From an uncultured Prevotellaceae bacterium (GTDB lineage Bacteria; Bacteroidota; Bacteroidia; Bacteroidales; Bacteroidaceae): a stretch of DNA of 20,674 nt. The first letter of the stretch is position 1. Each line of letters starts with the position of its first letter. This document shows, piece after piece, positions 6,959-15,643 of the stretch. A program made the position numbers and the translations under genes. Below the pieces are notes generated by a model that saw only the letters and a list, made by a program, of their open reading frames with translations, searched no databases and had not been told where the DNA came from. The stretch covers positions 1 through 20,674 of the forward strand of contig CALBJW010000021.1 of the NCBI GenBank assembly GCA_937893145.1. The letters are read 5' to 3'.

Positions 6959-7244
6959 AAGTTCATTAGCAAGAATCCCTTTTTGTCACTTCATACCTCA
7001 TTTTTTTACATTATTTAATGCAAAAGTGTTAAAATTGGGGTAGTATTTGCAATTATATTGCAGGGCATGATGTCTATTTGTAAAATTATTTTTAATTTTG
7101 CATCCAGTGTAATGTGTATCAGGGGAAAGAGTGAAAGAAAAAAGATTCGATAAAACTCCTCTGAAAAAACATTGATTATTAACATAATCGCCATAGAAAA
7201 TATGGTTAGAAAAGGACATTAATAATAAATAAAACATAAAAATT

Positions 7245-9020
7245 ATGAACAGAAAATTACTTAGTTTATTGGCATTACTATGCTTAGTAGTTAGCAATGT
7301 TAATGCGAGAATCTATCTTAAAGTGTATGCTCACTCTACTTCTGATGATGGGTATGTATATGTATCTTTAAATAACAATACTCCCTCACAAGAGTCAGAT
7401 TGGAAAAAAGATGACGAATCTTCAGCAGATAAGACAGGTACTAGAACTGCAACCTTCGCGTCTTATTTTGCAGCTAAACCAAAAGCAGGATATAAATTTG
7501 TAGGTTGGTATGATTCTGAAAATGGAGGAAAAGAACTCTCTACAAATTTAGAATATAAACCAAATTTGACTGGTACTTCTACATCCTCAAGTAATCCGAC
7601 AATCGTTCATTACTATGCAAGATTTGAAAAAATGGGTTTCCCTGCATACGATGAGGTTGCTGAAGGCAAATATTATCTTTATAATGTAGGCCAGAAGCGT
7701 TATCTTACAAGTGGTAATACATTGACTGAAAACTTGTCTGATGCTTCTGTGTTTGAACTTTCTGCTTCAAATAATGCTACAATAAAGGATATTGTTGGTA
7801 ATGTTTATGTTGCAGAAAATAAAGGTGGTTCAAATTGGGGAGAGTCTCAGCCATGGACTATAGAATATAACACAGCCACTGGAGGTTATTATATTCACCA
7901 TCAAATAACAGACAGATATGATAGATATATCCACGCATCGAGTGCTACTGTTGTTGACTATGCAAGGCAAGGTATGACAGATGCGAATCGTACTTGGCAG
8001 TTTATTTCTGCAGAGCAAGTAGGTTGCAGTGATACTGACAGTGATGCATCGGATAAGATAAAGAATGCTAATGGTAATTATGTTCCACAATGCTGCTGGA
8101 CAACAGAAGGTGTAGTTAACCGTCTTCATGGAGACAATAATACTGGCAAGGATGGAAAAGTTGGTATCTTTGAAGTGTCTGATTGGTGGGCAAGCAGTTT
8201 TGATTGCTCAATGTCCCAGACAATTACAGACCTCCCTAATGGTTGTTATAGGTTGACTGTTGATTGCCAAGCATCTGCTGGTTCTACACTGAAGATTTTT
8301 GCGGGTAATAACGAAACTACAACAGTCTCTAATAACGAAGGTTGGGTGACCTATGAGGTCATTGCCGAAGTTACTGATGGCACACTTACTATCGGTGCGA
8401 GAGGTACTGCCAATAGCCAGTATCAGTGGACAAATGTGGATAACTTCAAATTGTATAAAATTGATAATGTTACTGTTAACATTTCTGCGGCAGGTTGGGC
8501 TACATTTGTTTCTGAGTATAATACAGAACCTGCAGATGGTGTAACTGCTTATGCTGGTAAGATTAATCCTGGTTATACATTGGTGAATTTGACAGAAGTT
8601 ACTTCAATACCTGCAAATACAGCAGTAATCCTTAAGGGTGAACAAGGCACTTATGAATTCCCTGTTGTTGCTTCTGCTACTGATATTACTGACGAGATTT
8701 CAAATTTGACTTACTCGGCAACAGATACTCCGGTAGATGGTACTCAGTATATCCTTGCCAAGAAGGGTGACACTGTAGGTTTCTATAGAGCAACAACAGG
8801 TACAATAGCACCTTATAAGGCATTCTTCGTTGATAATACTGTGCCAGCGGGTAATGGTACAACTCCTGCAAAATTCTTTGTGTTGGATGAAACAACTTCA
8901 ATCTCGGACATCACAACAAATGTTTCAACTGGTGTGATCTACAATCTTGCAGGTCAACCTGTAGATGCTAATTACAAGGGTATTGTAATCAAGAATGGTA
9001 AGAAGTATCTTAATAAGTAA
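7245..9020 (+). CDS. Secreted multidomain glycan-binding-type protein
   Basis: 591 aa. Residues 1-21 are a signal peptide (MNRKLLSLL ... VNA). About 22-127 resemble an InlB B-repeat-like domain (YFAAKPKAGYKFVGWYDSEN). About 139-257 form a ricin-like/YLYN lectin module (EGKYYLYNVGQKRYLTSG). The same module occurs in the 10887 glycosidase. About 258-405 look like a beta-sandwich carbohydrate-binding module (SDWWASSFDCSMSQTI ... TNVDNFKLYKI). About 407-560 are the shared GWATFVSEY beta domain, and 562-591 the CTD tail (GVIYNLAGQPVDANYKG ... KYLNK). No catalytic domain is seen, so surface binding of polysaccharide or host glycan is the likeliest role. A mini-protein gene follows 23 nt downstream. 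The C-terminal 190 residues are close to those of the 9534 protein, and the last part is identical at the DNA level. Confidence 0.85.
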   Translation: MNRKLLSLLALLCLVVSNVNARIYLKVYAHSTSDDGYVYVSLNNNTPSQESDWKKDDESSADKTGTRTATFASYFAAKPKAGYKFVGWYDSENGGKELSTNLEYKPNLTGTSTSSSNPTIVHYYARFEKMGFPAYDEVAEGKYYLYNVGQKRYLTSGNTLTENLSDASVFELSASNNATIKDIVGNVYVAENKGGSNWGESQPWTIEYNTATGGYYIHHQITDRYDRYIHASSATVVDYARQGMTDANRTWQFISAEQVGCSDTDSDASDKIKNANGNYVPQCCWTTEGVVNRLHGDNNTGKDGKVGIFEVSDWWASSFDCSMSQTITDLPNGCYRLTVDCQASAGSTLKIFAGNNETTTVSNNEGWVTYEVIAEVTDGTLTIGARGTANSQYQWTNVDNFKLYKIDNVTVNISAAGWATFVSEYNTEPADGVTAYAGKINPGYTLVNLTEVTSIPANTAVILKGEQGTYEFPVVASATDITDEISNLTYSATDTPVDGTQYILAKKGDTVGFYRATTGTIAPYKAFFVDNTVPAGNGTTPAKFFVLDETTSISDITTNVSTGVIYNLAGQPVDANYKGIVIKNGKKYLNK

Positions 9021-9169
9021 TCCATAAAAATAGATGTTGAATCATGAAGAAATATATTCAGCCTATTAGTAAAGTAGTAGAGTTTAAGGAAGATGAATTT
9101 TGTGAAACTATGATTGTGGGCAGTGATCCTAACGGTACTGATGGTTCTGAAGCCCTCTCTAAGGAACGC
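8958..9169 (+). repeat. 212-nt perfect direct repeat, copy A
   Basis: Identical to 10446-10657 (offset 1488). It spans the last codons of the secreted protein, the stop, the 23-nt spacer and about 42 codons of the mini-protein gene. Similarity continues at lower identity on both sides. Confidence 0.95.
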
Positions 9170-9208
9170 CAGTCTGTTGACTTCTCTGACGAAGAATCTA
9201 TCTGGTAA
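9044..9208 (+). CDS. LSKER-motif mini-protein (54 aa), second copy
   Basis: 54 codons: MKKYIQPISKVVEFKEDEFC ... GSEALSKERQSVDFSDEESIW. It has no signal peptide, is acidic, and carries a single cysteine (Cys20). The first 42 residues are identical to those of the 10532 copy. The C-terminus SDEESIW is exactly that of the 15233 copy. It starts 23 nt after the 7245 gene and is followed by hairpin copy 2, so both genes should lie on one transcript. The terminal Trp next to the stop is conserved in three of four copies, and the fourth ends in Phe. That suggests the C-terminus itself is recognised. Function unknown. Confidence 0.8.
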   Translation: MKKYIQPISKVVEFKEDEFCETMIVGSDPNGTDGSEALSKERQSVDFSDEESIW

Positions 9209-9533
9209 TAATCAATAGCATTCAAACTTTCTCTATACTCGCAGACTCGATAACATCAAGTTGTCGAGCCTGCTTTTTTGTGCGTTTTGTAATTTATACC
9301 CCTATTTTTGAGGATTTTTTGCATAATATATTTAAAATTAATAAGGTGTGGGAAATTATTTTTTATGAAGTGGTGGTTCGTTTTCGATATTTTGCGTAAT
9401 TTTGCATTCGTTTTGGTATTGTGTGGATGCGTGTGGTAAGTGATATGTGACATGTTTTGAGATGAATCATCTGCTCTACCTATAAAAACCTTATAGAACA
9501 AAAAGAAATAATAACAATAAAAAACTAAAAAAC
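9209..9533. other. Intergenic: hairpin copy 2 and leader of the 9534 gene
   Basis: The left part holds the conserved flank and hairpin (9220-9272). The right part is AT-rich with a -7-like TAATTTTG at 9397-9404, lacking a convincing -33 box, and a leader of about 120 nt. Nothing else is recognised. Confidence 0.6.
9242..9272 (+). terminator. CAGGCTCGACAAC hairpin, copy 2
   Basis: CAGACTCGATAAC (9242-9254), ATCAA, GTTGTCGAGCCTG (9260-9272), followed by CTTTTTTG. One A-C mismatch and one G-U pair weaken the stem, but the T-run makes it a good terminator. The preceding 26 nt (9219-9244 region) match the flank of copy 1 read on the other strand. Confidence 0.8.
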
Positions 9534-10508
9534 ATGAAACAAATTTACTTTAAGTTCTCAATGCTATTAGTATGTTTGGTAATGGGATTGGGAAGTGCGA
9601 TGGCACAAGGAACTGTTGTAAAAGAGGATGTAAATGGTTCTGCTACTATTAGTGGAACAACATCGTGGTCAAATGATGATATAACAATTGTAGCATCAGC
9701 TCCAAGTGGTGGTTCTATTACTGTTACATGTACTCCAAAAAGTGATCTTGTAGAAGTAATTTCTTTTAGTGTTACTGCGGCAAGTGTTAAGGGTAACAAG
9801 AAAAATAATTCAACAAATTTGACGACAAAATATTCTGGTGCTACTATTTCATATACTGTTGGTAGCCAATATAATAGTTATACATTGAATTCTGCAACTG
9901 TAAAATATTCTTACAGAAAGGTTACAGGAATAAAGACTACTATTTCGGCAGCAGGTTATGCAACATTTGTTAACACTACTTATAACACACAACCTGCAGA
10001 TGGAGTGGTTGCTTATGCTGGTAAGATTAACTCAAGTTATACATCGGTAGCTTTGACAAGTGTTGGTTCAATTCCTGCGGGATCTGCTGTGATTATCAAG
10101 GGTGCACAAGGCACTTATGAATTCCCTGTTGTTGTTTCTGCTACGCCAATTACTGCAAATATATCAAATTTGATTTACTCGACAACTGAAACTACAGTAG
10201 ATGGTACTCAGTATATCCTTGCCAAGAAGGGTGACACTGTAGGTTTCTTTAGAGCTACAACAGGTAAAATTGCACCTTATAAAGCATTCTTCGTTTCTGA
10301 GGAGGAAACACCAGAGCCTGATGAAACTATGCCTGCAGGTGATGGTACAACTCCAGCGAAATTCTTTGTGTTAGATGAAACAACTTCAATCTCAGACATC
10401 ACAACAAAGGCTCCAACTGGTGTAATCTACAATCTTGCAGGTCAGCCTGTAGATGCTAATTACAAGGGTATTGTAATCAAGAATGGTAAGAAGTATCTTA
10501 ATAAGTAA
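9534..10508 (+). CDS. Secreted CTD protein, short paralogue of the 7245 gene product
   Basis: 324 aa. Residues 1-25 are a signal peptide (MKQIYFKFSMLLVCLVM ... AMAQ). Residues 26-130 form an unrecognised, Ser/Thr-rich beta region with many short alternating strands. From about 135 the protein follows the 7245 product closely: SAAGYATFVN, GTYEFPVVVSAT, DGTQYILAKKGDTVGF, APYKAFFV and the GVIYNLAGQPVDANYKG tail. One difference is a short acidic insertion (SEEETPEPDETM) just before the final segment. The layout suggests modular exchange: different N-terminal passenger, same C-terminal domain and tail. A mini-protein gene follows 23 nt after the stop. Role unknown; surface display of the variable N-terminal part is the simplest reading. 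Confidence 0.85.
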   Translation: MKQIYFKFSMLLVCLVMGLGSAMAQGTVVKEDVNGSATISGTTSWSNDDITIVASAPSGGSITVTCTPKSDLVEVISFSVTAASVKGNKKNNSTNLTTKYSGATISYTVGSQYNSYTLNSATVKYSYRKVTGIKTTISAAGYATFVNTTYNTQPADGVVAYAGKINSSYTSVALTSVGSIPAGSAVIIKGAQGTYEFPVVVSATPITANISNLIYSTTETTVDGTQYILAKKGDTVGFFRATTGKIAPYKAFFVSEEETPEPDETMPAGDGTTPAKFFVLDETTSISDITTKAPTGVIYNLAGQPVDANYKGIVIKNGKKYLNK

Positions 10509-10657
10509 TCCATAAAAATAGATGTTGAATCATGAAGAAATATATTCAGCCTATTAGTAAAGTAGTAGAGTTTAAGGAAGATGAATTTTGTGAAACTATG
10601 ATTGTGGGCAGTGATCCTAACGGTACTGATGGTTCTGAAGCCCTCTCTAAGGAACGC
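10446..10657 (+). repeat. 212-nt perfect direct repeat, copy B
   Basis: Identical to 8958-9169, including the non-coding spacer and silent positions. Identity breaks just after the LSKER codons, where the two mini-proteins diverge (RQSVDFS against RETVDFT). Confidence 0.95.
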
Positions 10658-10696
10658 GAAACAGTTGACTTCACAGACGACGAATCTATCTGGTAA
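10532..10696 (+). CDS. LSKER-motif mini-protein (54 aa), third copy
   Basis: 54 codons, the same as the 9044 product up to LSKER and then ETVDFTDDESIW. The changes in the tail are conservative (S to T, E to D), so the acidic tail and the final Ile-Trp are kept. It lies 23 nt after the 9534 gene and about 33 nt before hairpin copy 3. The frame has no signal peptide or membrane segment. Function unknown. Confidence 0.8.
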   Translation: MKKYIQPISKVVEFKEDEFCETMIVGSDPNGTDGSEALSKERETVDFTDDESIW

Positions 10697-10729
10697 TAAA
10701 CAATAGCGTTCAATCATTCTCTATACTCG

Positions 10730-10760
10730 CAGGCTCGATAACGAAAAGTTGTCGAGCCTG
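10730..10760 (+). terminator. CAGGCTCGACAAC hairpin, copy 3
   Basis: CAGGCTCGATAAC (10730-10742), GAAAA, GTTGTCGAGCCTG (10748-10760), then TATTATATATTG. It is preceded by TTCTCTATACTCG as in copies 1 and 2. It ends the 9534/10532 unit. Confidence 0.75.
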
Positions 10761-10820
10761 TATTATATATTGTGCAGTATGCATAAATTTAGGACTAATA
10801 TATATTATCAGCATCCTATA

Positions 10821-10852
10821 TTTTGTTTATTGCTTGAAAATGTGTAACTTTG
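10821..10852 (+). promoter_or_regulatory. Bacteroidetes promoter for the glycosidase gene
   Basis: TTTTG (10821-10825), a 19-nt gap, then TAACTTTG (10845-10852). The leader is short, about 30 nt, unlike the 120-140 nt leaders of the other CTD genes. Confidence 0.8.
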
Positions 10853-10886
10853 CGCAGAACAATAAAAATATCATAATTAATCATAA

Positions 10887-13800
10887 ATGTCTAATAGAAT
10901 GAAAAAATCTTATCTTTTTATTCTCTATCTTGTGCTGATGCAGTTTTCTGCTAAGGCACAGACAGTAACGGTGCCTTTCAGTGTGAAGGATGCCGGAAAA
11001 GCCCTGCCGATAGAGTGGGGTATGGATGCAGCCTGGGACTGGGACTACAATGTGATGCGTGGTATCGCTCACTACGGAACAGGTTTCACAACAGGTCGTA
11101 TCTCGTTTCAACCTTATAATCTGGTGGATGCATCAAAGATAAATGATGCGAGTGCTAACTTCGGTCTTTCTGCTGGTCAGGTGCGCAAACTCCAATGGCG
11201 TATTGACCTCATCAAGCGCACTGGTGCTACAAAGGTCAACATCAACTGTGACCATGAGGTACTGGTGAAAAAGATGGATGATGAAGGCAATTATAGTGAT
11301 GCCTTAGGTAATGATAATGTTGGTAAAGGCAATTATGTATCCACTTCTCGTACTGGTTACAAAACCACAGAGTGGGTGAACCTAATCAAGGCAACTGTCA
11401 AATATACGCAAGCTCAAGGTCTTGAAGTGATAAGTGTGTCTCCATTCAATGAGCCAGACTATGGTTGGAATCAATATTATAGTGGTGGAAATGGTGCTTC
11501 GGTAGCCAATCAGAACAACTATGGTATTCCTACATTCAAGGCTATTGCTCAGGCTATTAAGGAGGATTCGTTTTTTGACGGCATCCGTGTATGTGGTGGT
11601 AACACATTGAACTGCGACCGCGCTGCAGTATGGTACGATGGACTAAAGGATTATCTTGATGAAGGTAATACTCATCAGCTTGCAGGTTCGTTTGACAACT
11701 ATGCTAATTTCTTTAAAAAGGTACGCGATGACGGCAAGGTTGCTACAGCCGATGAGGTTCACAATGTAGGTGAGGCAATGGTAGGTGTTGAGTACGGAAT
11801 GCAGAACGCTATCTGGTGGGGCTTTGACTCGAAGGCTCGTGGTCAGTTTATGCACGACTCTAACGAGGGCAAGCGTATTGGATATGCTGAAGACCGTTCC
11901 CGTTGGACATCGGCTGCTGTGTATCGCAACGAAAAAGATAATGAGATACATGGTTTTATTGGATCGAGTGAGCGTCAGGCAAATGTATCTACATACAATT
12001 TCCAGTGCCAAGACCGTGAGGTGTATTTTAATGGTTATGGTCCACAGAAAGAATGGTCAGTAACAACTGTCGGAGGTGCTTCAGGTAGTTATCAGAATGG
12101 TCAGATTAACTATGAATACTTGTTTGACATCACTTACGGAGAGGATGTGCAGTCTGCTCCAATAGATGGTAATTACCAGATAATGAGTGCTGCCGATATG
12201 AAACTCGTGACAAGCAACGGAGCATGGAATGGTAATAACCACCTCTCTGCAGCAGCCCAGGCAAACAATAACAATCAGCGTTGGCATGTGTATCCAGGCC
12301 GTAGCGATGGTGACTGCTCATATTGGTTCATAGATAATGAGGGCGATGCTACTCAGCATTGGAACCTCTTGAATGGTGGTGGCGCAGGAGCTTTGGCTGC
12401 TGGTTCGCGTGTCATTTGTTATAACGCCAATCACGATGCTCTTGAACAATGGTATCTCCGCTATGCTAAGGATGGTTATTTCTACATCATGGCTCGTCAG
12501 TCGAACAAGTACCTTTACAACGACAATGGTACTCTCACTCTTCAGGATGCACCTACAAAAAGCACTGGTGCTAATATACTCAGGAAGTACATGTGGCGCT
12601 TGATGCCTACTGATGCAACAGCAGAGCAGACAGCACCTGCAAAACCTACAGGACTCACAGAAGGCTCTTCTACATCTACAAGTGCAAACATCTCATGGAC
12701 TGCTGTTGCTGACGAATCTAAGGCTGTCACATATAATGTTCTTCGTCAAGATGCTAATGGTTGGAATACTATTGCTCGCTTGCAGTCAGGAACAAGTTAT
12801 ACTGATACAAAGGTAGAAGCAGGAAAGGCTTACAGATATAAGGTTCAGACAGTAGATTATAGTGGTAATCGTTCGGAGATGAGTGATGCGATTATGGTTA
12901 TGGTACCTGAAGGTAGTGAAGATGTACCTACATATACTGAAGGACAATGGGAATGGGTAGGAGAGAATGCTGTGGCAGGAAACTACTATATCTATAACAA
13001 AGCAAATAATGTATTCTTGAAAAAAACAAGTGCAGTAGATAATAATCCTGCAAATGCTACTTTGTTCACTTTGTCGGGAACTTCTAATGCAACAATCTCA
13101 TATTCCGACAATGGAACGAAGTATATCTACGAAAGTGCAGGTAGTCAAAGTTGGGGAACCACAAATACCAATAAGTGGACTATTCAAAGCCAAACTGGTG
13201 GATATTATATTTATCATAGAGATCCTGGTTATAGATATGGTACTCGTAATCGCTATATCGAAATGTCATCTACAGGATTAAGTTATCCATATCAAAACTT
13301 CAACAACAACAATCGATTGCTTCAGTTCATCTCCGAAAACCAAATGTCCAAGTACGCAAAGGTTTCTGAATATACAACAGCTTTCAATGCTGCGAAAAAG
13401 TATCTTGCTGCTGACCTTTCACAATCACTCAAGAACGAACTGAAAGCAACTCTTGAAGATTGTGATGGCCCTATTAACTACCAGAATATAGAAAGCTATA
13501 TATCTCGTTTGAATGCTGTTGCAGAGAAGTGCAAAAACTATACACCAAGTGAAGGTGAAGGCGAAGACTTCACTGGTCTCATCATCAATCCAACCATCAT
13601 CCAAAACGGCACTACAAATGATGCTCCAACAGGATGGATGGGTGCAAGCACTAATGTGACAGGTAATGGACATTGGACTGAGGGTACTGGCGACACTCGT
13701 ATTGAGGCATGGCATTGGACTGCTGACCTCAATGCGAACTATTATCAGGACATCATAGTGCCTAATGGTCTCTATACTATCACAGCTGTAACTCATCAGC

Positions 13801-15197
13801 GTGAAAAAGGTAATGCAGCCCTCTATGGCGAGACATATCGTTCGTTCGAAACTACTATGCCGGTAGGAGATGGCAACGAGGCAGAGACTGCTGTTCAGAA
13901 TGTCCTTGTAACAGATGGTGTCATAAGAATTGGTGCTAAAGTGTCTGGCGGCGGAAACTGGATGACAGCAGACAACTTCACCCTCACTCGCGTTTCTACT
14001 CCAGAAGAAACAGATCTTTCTCATTATACAGATGCTATCGCATACCTTAATACTATTGCAGAAAGCGAACTCACTCGCAATATCGACCACACAGAACTGC
14101 AGACTGCACTTGATGCTGCTAATAATTGCGAAGCAAACGCATCTGCATACGAGATGGCAATCAACAACCTTGTCGCTGCTATCAAGAAGTCGCAAGCTAC
14201 AGTGGAAACTGTGCCTGTATTGCCAGGTTCATGGATTGGACAGACTGGTAGTTATGGAGACGCTGCAGAGCGCTATAATTGGGACACTCCTTACCCAAAA
14301 GGCAGAATCCTCTATCAGGTGGTTGAAGACCTTGTCCCTGGTGCTCTGTACGAGATTGAGTTCTATGCTGTAGCAAATGTGGCTCGCAACCTCTCTTCAC
14401 AGTATTATGGTTCAGATATTGCTTACCTCTTTGCTAATGATACAGAAGAAGACATTGATGTTATCTATCAGGATGGTTGTACGCCAACTAATTATCCTCG
14501 TAAGCTTACAGCAATAGCCGACGAGAATGGTCAGATTGCCTACGGTATTGCTAACCGCAAGGATGGTGGTCAGTGGTATGTGGCAAAGGCAAAGTCTATC
14601 AAATTTGTAGGAGTTCCAGAAACAGTTTATCTTGCTGTGTCTGGTACAGCTCACTATGGTACATTCATCGCACCATTCGATGTAACTCTCCCAGAAAACA
14701 TTACTGCTTACAAGGTGACAGAGATAAATGGCGATGAAGCTGTAATCACAAAAATAAATGATAAAGAGCTGTCTGCTAATACTGCTGTTATACTTTACAA
14801 CCCAACGAATCAAAAGATTGAGTGTACATATAAAGACATCGCAACTGGAACTCCAAACGAAAACAGTGGTGAATACCTTGTAGGTGTTTATGAAGACAAG
14901 AAGTTGAGTTCTGATGAAGGTTACATCATGCAGTATCAGAATGGTGAGTGTATCTTCCTCAAGGGCAATAACCAGACTGTAAGTAAGAACCGAGCTTACT
15001 TGAATGCTGCAAAGATTGGTAATTCAAAGATTCGTATGGTTTTTGCAGACGAAACAACTACAATCGCTGTGACTGAGGTTGTTGAGGGTATTAGTGCCAT
15101 CTACTCGCTTTCTGGAGTTAAGCTCGACAAGATGCAGAAGGGTGTGAACATCATCAAGATGAGCAACGGTGTCATCAAGAAGGTGATTGTGAAGTAA
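10887..15197 (+). CDS. Secreted GH30-like glycosidase with lectin, FN3 and CBM-like modules
   Basis: 1436 aa from ATG 10887; ATG 10899 (MKKSYLFILYLVLMQFSAKAQ) also gives a good signal peptide. About 30-400 is a clan GH-A barrel resembling GH30: EWGMDAAWDWDYN near the start, SPFNEPDYGW with Glu189 as acid/base, and ATADEVHNVGE with Glu290 as candidate nucleophile. A ricin-type domain follows (about 426-580, with RWHVYPG and EQWYLRY). Then come a fibronectin type III domain (584-676) and the YLYN lectin module shared with the 7245 product (693-815). The rest is a helical linker, a CBM-like sandwich (895-1038), a second helical segment (1045-1105), another sandwich (1110-1250), the GTFIAPFDVTLPE beta domain (1251-1390) and the CTD tail. 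It probably degrades a plant or host polysaccharide at the cell surface; the substrate cannot be read from sequence. No SusCD pair is nearby. Confidence 0.85.
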   Translation: MSNRMKKSYLFILYLVLMQFSAKAQTVTVPFSVKDAGKALPIEWGMDAAWDWDYNVMRGIAHYGTGFTTGRISFQPYNLVDASKINDASANFGLSAGQVRKLQWRIDLIKRTGATKVNINCDHEVLVKKMDDEGNYSDALGNDNVGKGNYVSTSRTGYKTTEWVNLIKATVKYTQAQGLEVISVSPFNEPDYGWNQYYSGGNGASVANQNNYGIPTFKAIAQAIKEDSFFDGIRVCGGNTLNCDRAAVWYDGLKDYLDEGNTHQLAGSFDNYANFFKKVRDDGKVATADEVHNVGEAMVGVEYGMQNAIWWGFDSKARGQFMHDSNEGKRIGYAEDRSRWTSAAVYRNEKDNEIHGFIGSSERQANVSTYNFQCQDREVYFNGYGPQKEWSVTTVGGASGSYQNGQINYEYLFDITYGEDVQSAPIDGNYQIMSAADMKLVTSNGAWNGNNHLSAAAQANNNNQRWHVYPGRSDGDCSYWFIDNEGDATQHWNLLNGGGAGALAAGSRVICYNANHDALEQWYLRYAKDGYFYIMARQSNKYLYNDNGTLTLQDAPTKSTGANILRKYMWRLMPTDATAEQTAPAKPTGLTEGSSTSTSANISWTAVADESKAVTYNVLRQDANGWNTIARLQSGTSYTDTKVEAGKAYRYKVQTVDYSGNRSEMSDAIMVMVPEGSEDVPTYTEGQWEWVGENAVAGNYYIYNKANNVFLKKTSAVDNNPANATLFTLSGTSNATISYSDNGTKYIYESAGSQSWGTTNTNKWTIQSQTGGYYIYHRDPGYRYGTRNRYIEMSSTGLSYPYQNFNNNNRLLQFISENQMSKYAKVSEYTTAFNAAKKYLAADLSQSLKNELKATLEDCDGPINYQNIESYISRLNAVAEKCKNYTPSEGEGEDFTGLIINPTIIQNGTTNDAPTGWMGASTNVTGNGHWTEGTGDTRIEAWHWTADLNANYYQDIIVPNGLYTITAVTHQREKGNAALYGETYRSFETTMPVGDGNEAETAVQNVLVTDGVIRIGAKVSGGGNWMTADNFTLTRVSTPEETDLSHYTDAIAYLNTIAESELTRNIDHTELQTALDAANNCEANASAYEMAINNLVAAIKKSQATVETVPVLPGSWIGQTGSYGDAAERYNWDTPYPKGRILYQVVEDLVPGALYEIEFYAVANVARNLSSQYYGSDIAYLFANDTEEDIDVIYQDGCTPTNYPRKLTAIADENGQIAYGIANRKDGGQWYVAKAKSIKFVGVPETVYLAVSGTAHYGTFIAPFDVTLPENITAYKVTEINGDEAVITKINDKELSANTAVILYNPTNQKIECTYKDIATGTPNENSGEYLVGVYEDKKLSSDEGYIMQYQNGECIFLKGNNQTVSKNRAYLNAAKIGNSKIRMVFADETTTIAVTEVVEGISAIYSLSGVKLDKMQKGVNIIKMSNGVIKKVIVK

Positions 15198-15232
15198 AAC
15201 AATGTAATAACAGATTAAAAACAGATTACAAT

Positions 15233-15412
15233 ATGAAGAAGGTATATAAACAACCGGAATCGCGTTTTCATGAATTCCTTGCCGATGACCTGTTGATTAA
15301 GGTTGGTAGTGGTGATGCACAAGATGAAAGCGGTGTGGATGATATAGATGTAGCATCCCTTTCTAAGGAACGCCAGTATGTTGACTTCTCCGACGAAGAA
15401 TCTATCTGGTAA
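15233..15412 (+). CDS. LSKER-motif mini-protein (59 aa), fourth copy
   Basis: 59 codons: MKKVYKQPESRFHEFLADDL ... DVASLSKERQYVDFSDEESIW. It is longer in the middle (an acidic DAQDESGVDDID stretch) and diverged from the other copies, yet its last 15 residues are nearly identical to the 9044 copy. It starts 35 nt after the glycosidase gene and precedes hairpin copy 4. Strong conservation of the tail against a changed middle argues for selection on the C-terminus. Function unknown. Confidence 0.8.
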   Translation: MKKVYKQPESRFHEFLADDLLIKVGSGDAQDESGVDDIDVASLSKERQYVDFSDEESIW

Positions 15413-15441
15413 TCCAAGTTCACACAATATAATATGAATTG

Positions 15442-15472
15442 CAGGCTCGACAATGAAATGTTGTCGAGCCTG
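15442..15472 (+). terminator. CAGGCTCGACAAC hairpin, copy 4
   Basis: CAGGCTCGACAAT (15442-15454), GAAAT, GTTGTCGAGCCTG (15460-15472), followed by TTTGGTTG. The 5' flank has decayed compared with copies 1-3. It ends the glycosidase unit. Confidence 0.75.
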
Positions 15473-15583
15473 TTTGGTTGAAGAATACTGCAAATTTAAT
15501 GGTCTTTCTATTATTATTTTTCTGTGTTTACATATGTGGAAATAAGAAAAATTGACATAAATGGTTATTTTTTATAAAAAAAC

Positions 15584-15614
15584 TTGGTATTTACGATTCT
15601 TATGACTAAATTTG
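15584..15614 (+). promoter_or_regulatory. Bacteroidetes promoter for the TAC operon
   Basis: TTG (15584-15586), a 20-nt gap, then TAAATTTG (15607-15614). It is the only clear promoter before the three co-directional genes at 15644-16937. Confidence 0.75.
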
Positions 15615-15643
15615 CACACGAAAAAAACATCTGATATGTAATA

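Larger units (their letters stand above)
6275..7244. other. Relic-filled intergenic region
   Basis: No intact gene. From left to right: three copies of GAGTGACGAG (6311-6320, 6382-6391 and one shifted at 6301-6309), the first set forming a 9-bp hairpin with 6331-6339; a 3' fragment of a DUF4143 ATPase gene (6431-6544); a 322-bp element with 13-bp terminal inverted repeats (6637-6958); and the leader of the 7245 gene. A -7-like box TAATTTTG is at 7093-7100 but has no good -33 partner, and the leader would be about 135 nt. Confidence 0.6.

Noticed and set aside
13425..14195. 256-codon antisense ORF in the glycosidase gene
   Set aside because: Shadow of a long coding frame; no motif or promoter.
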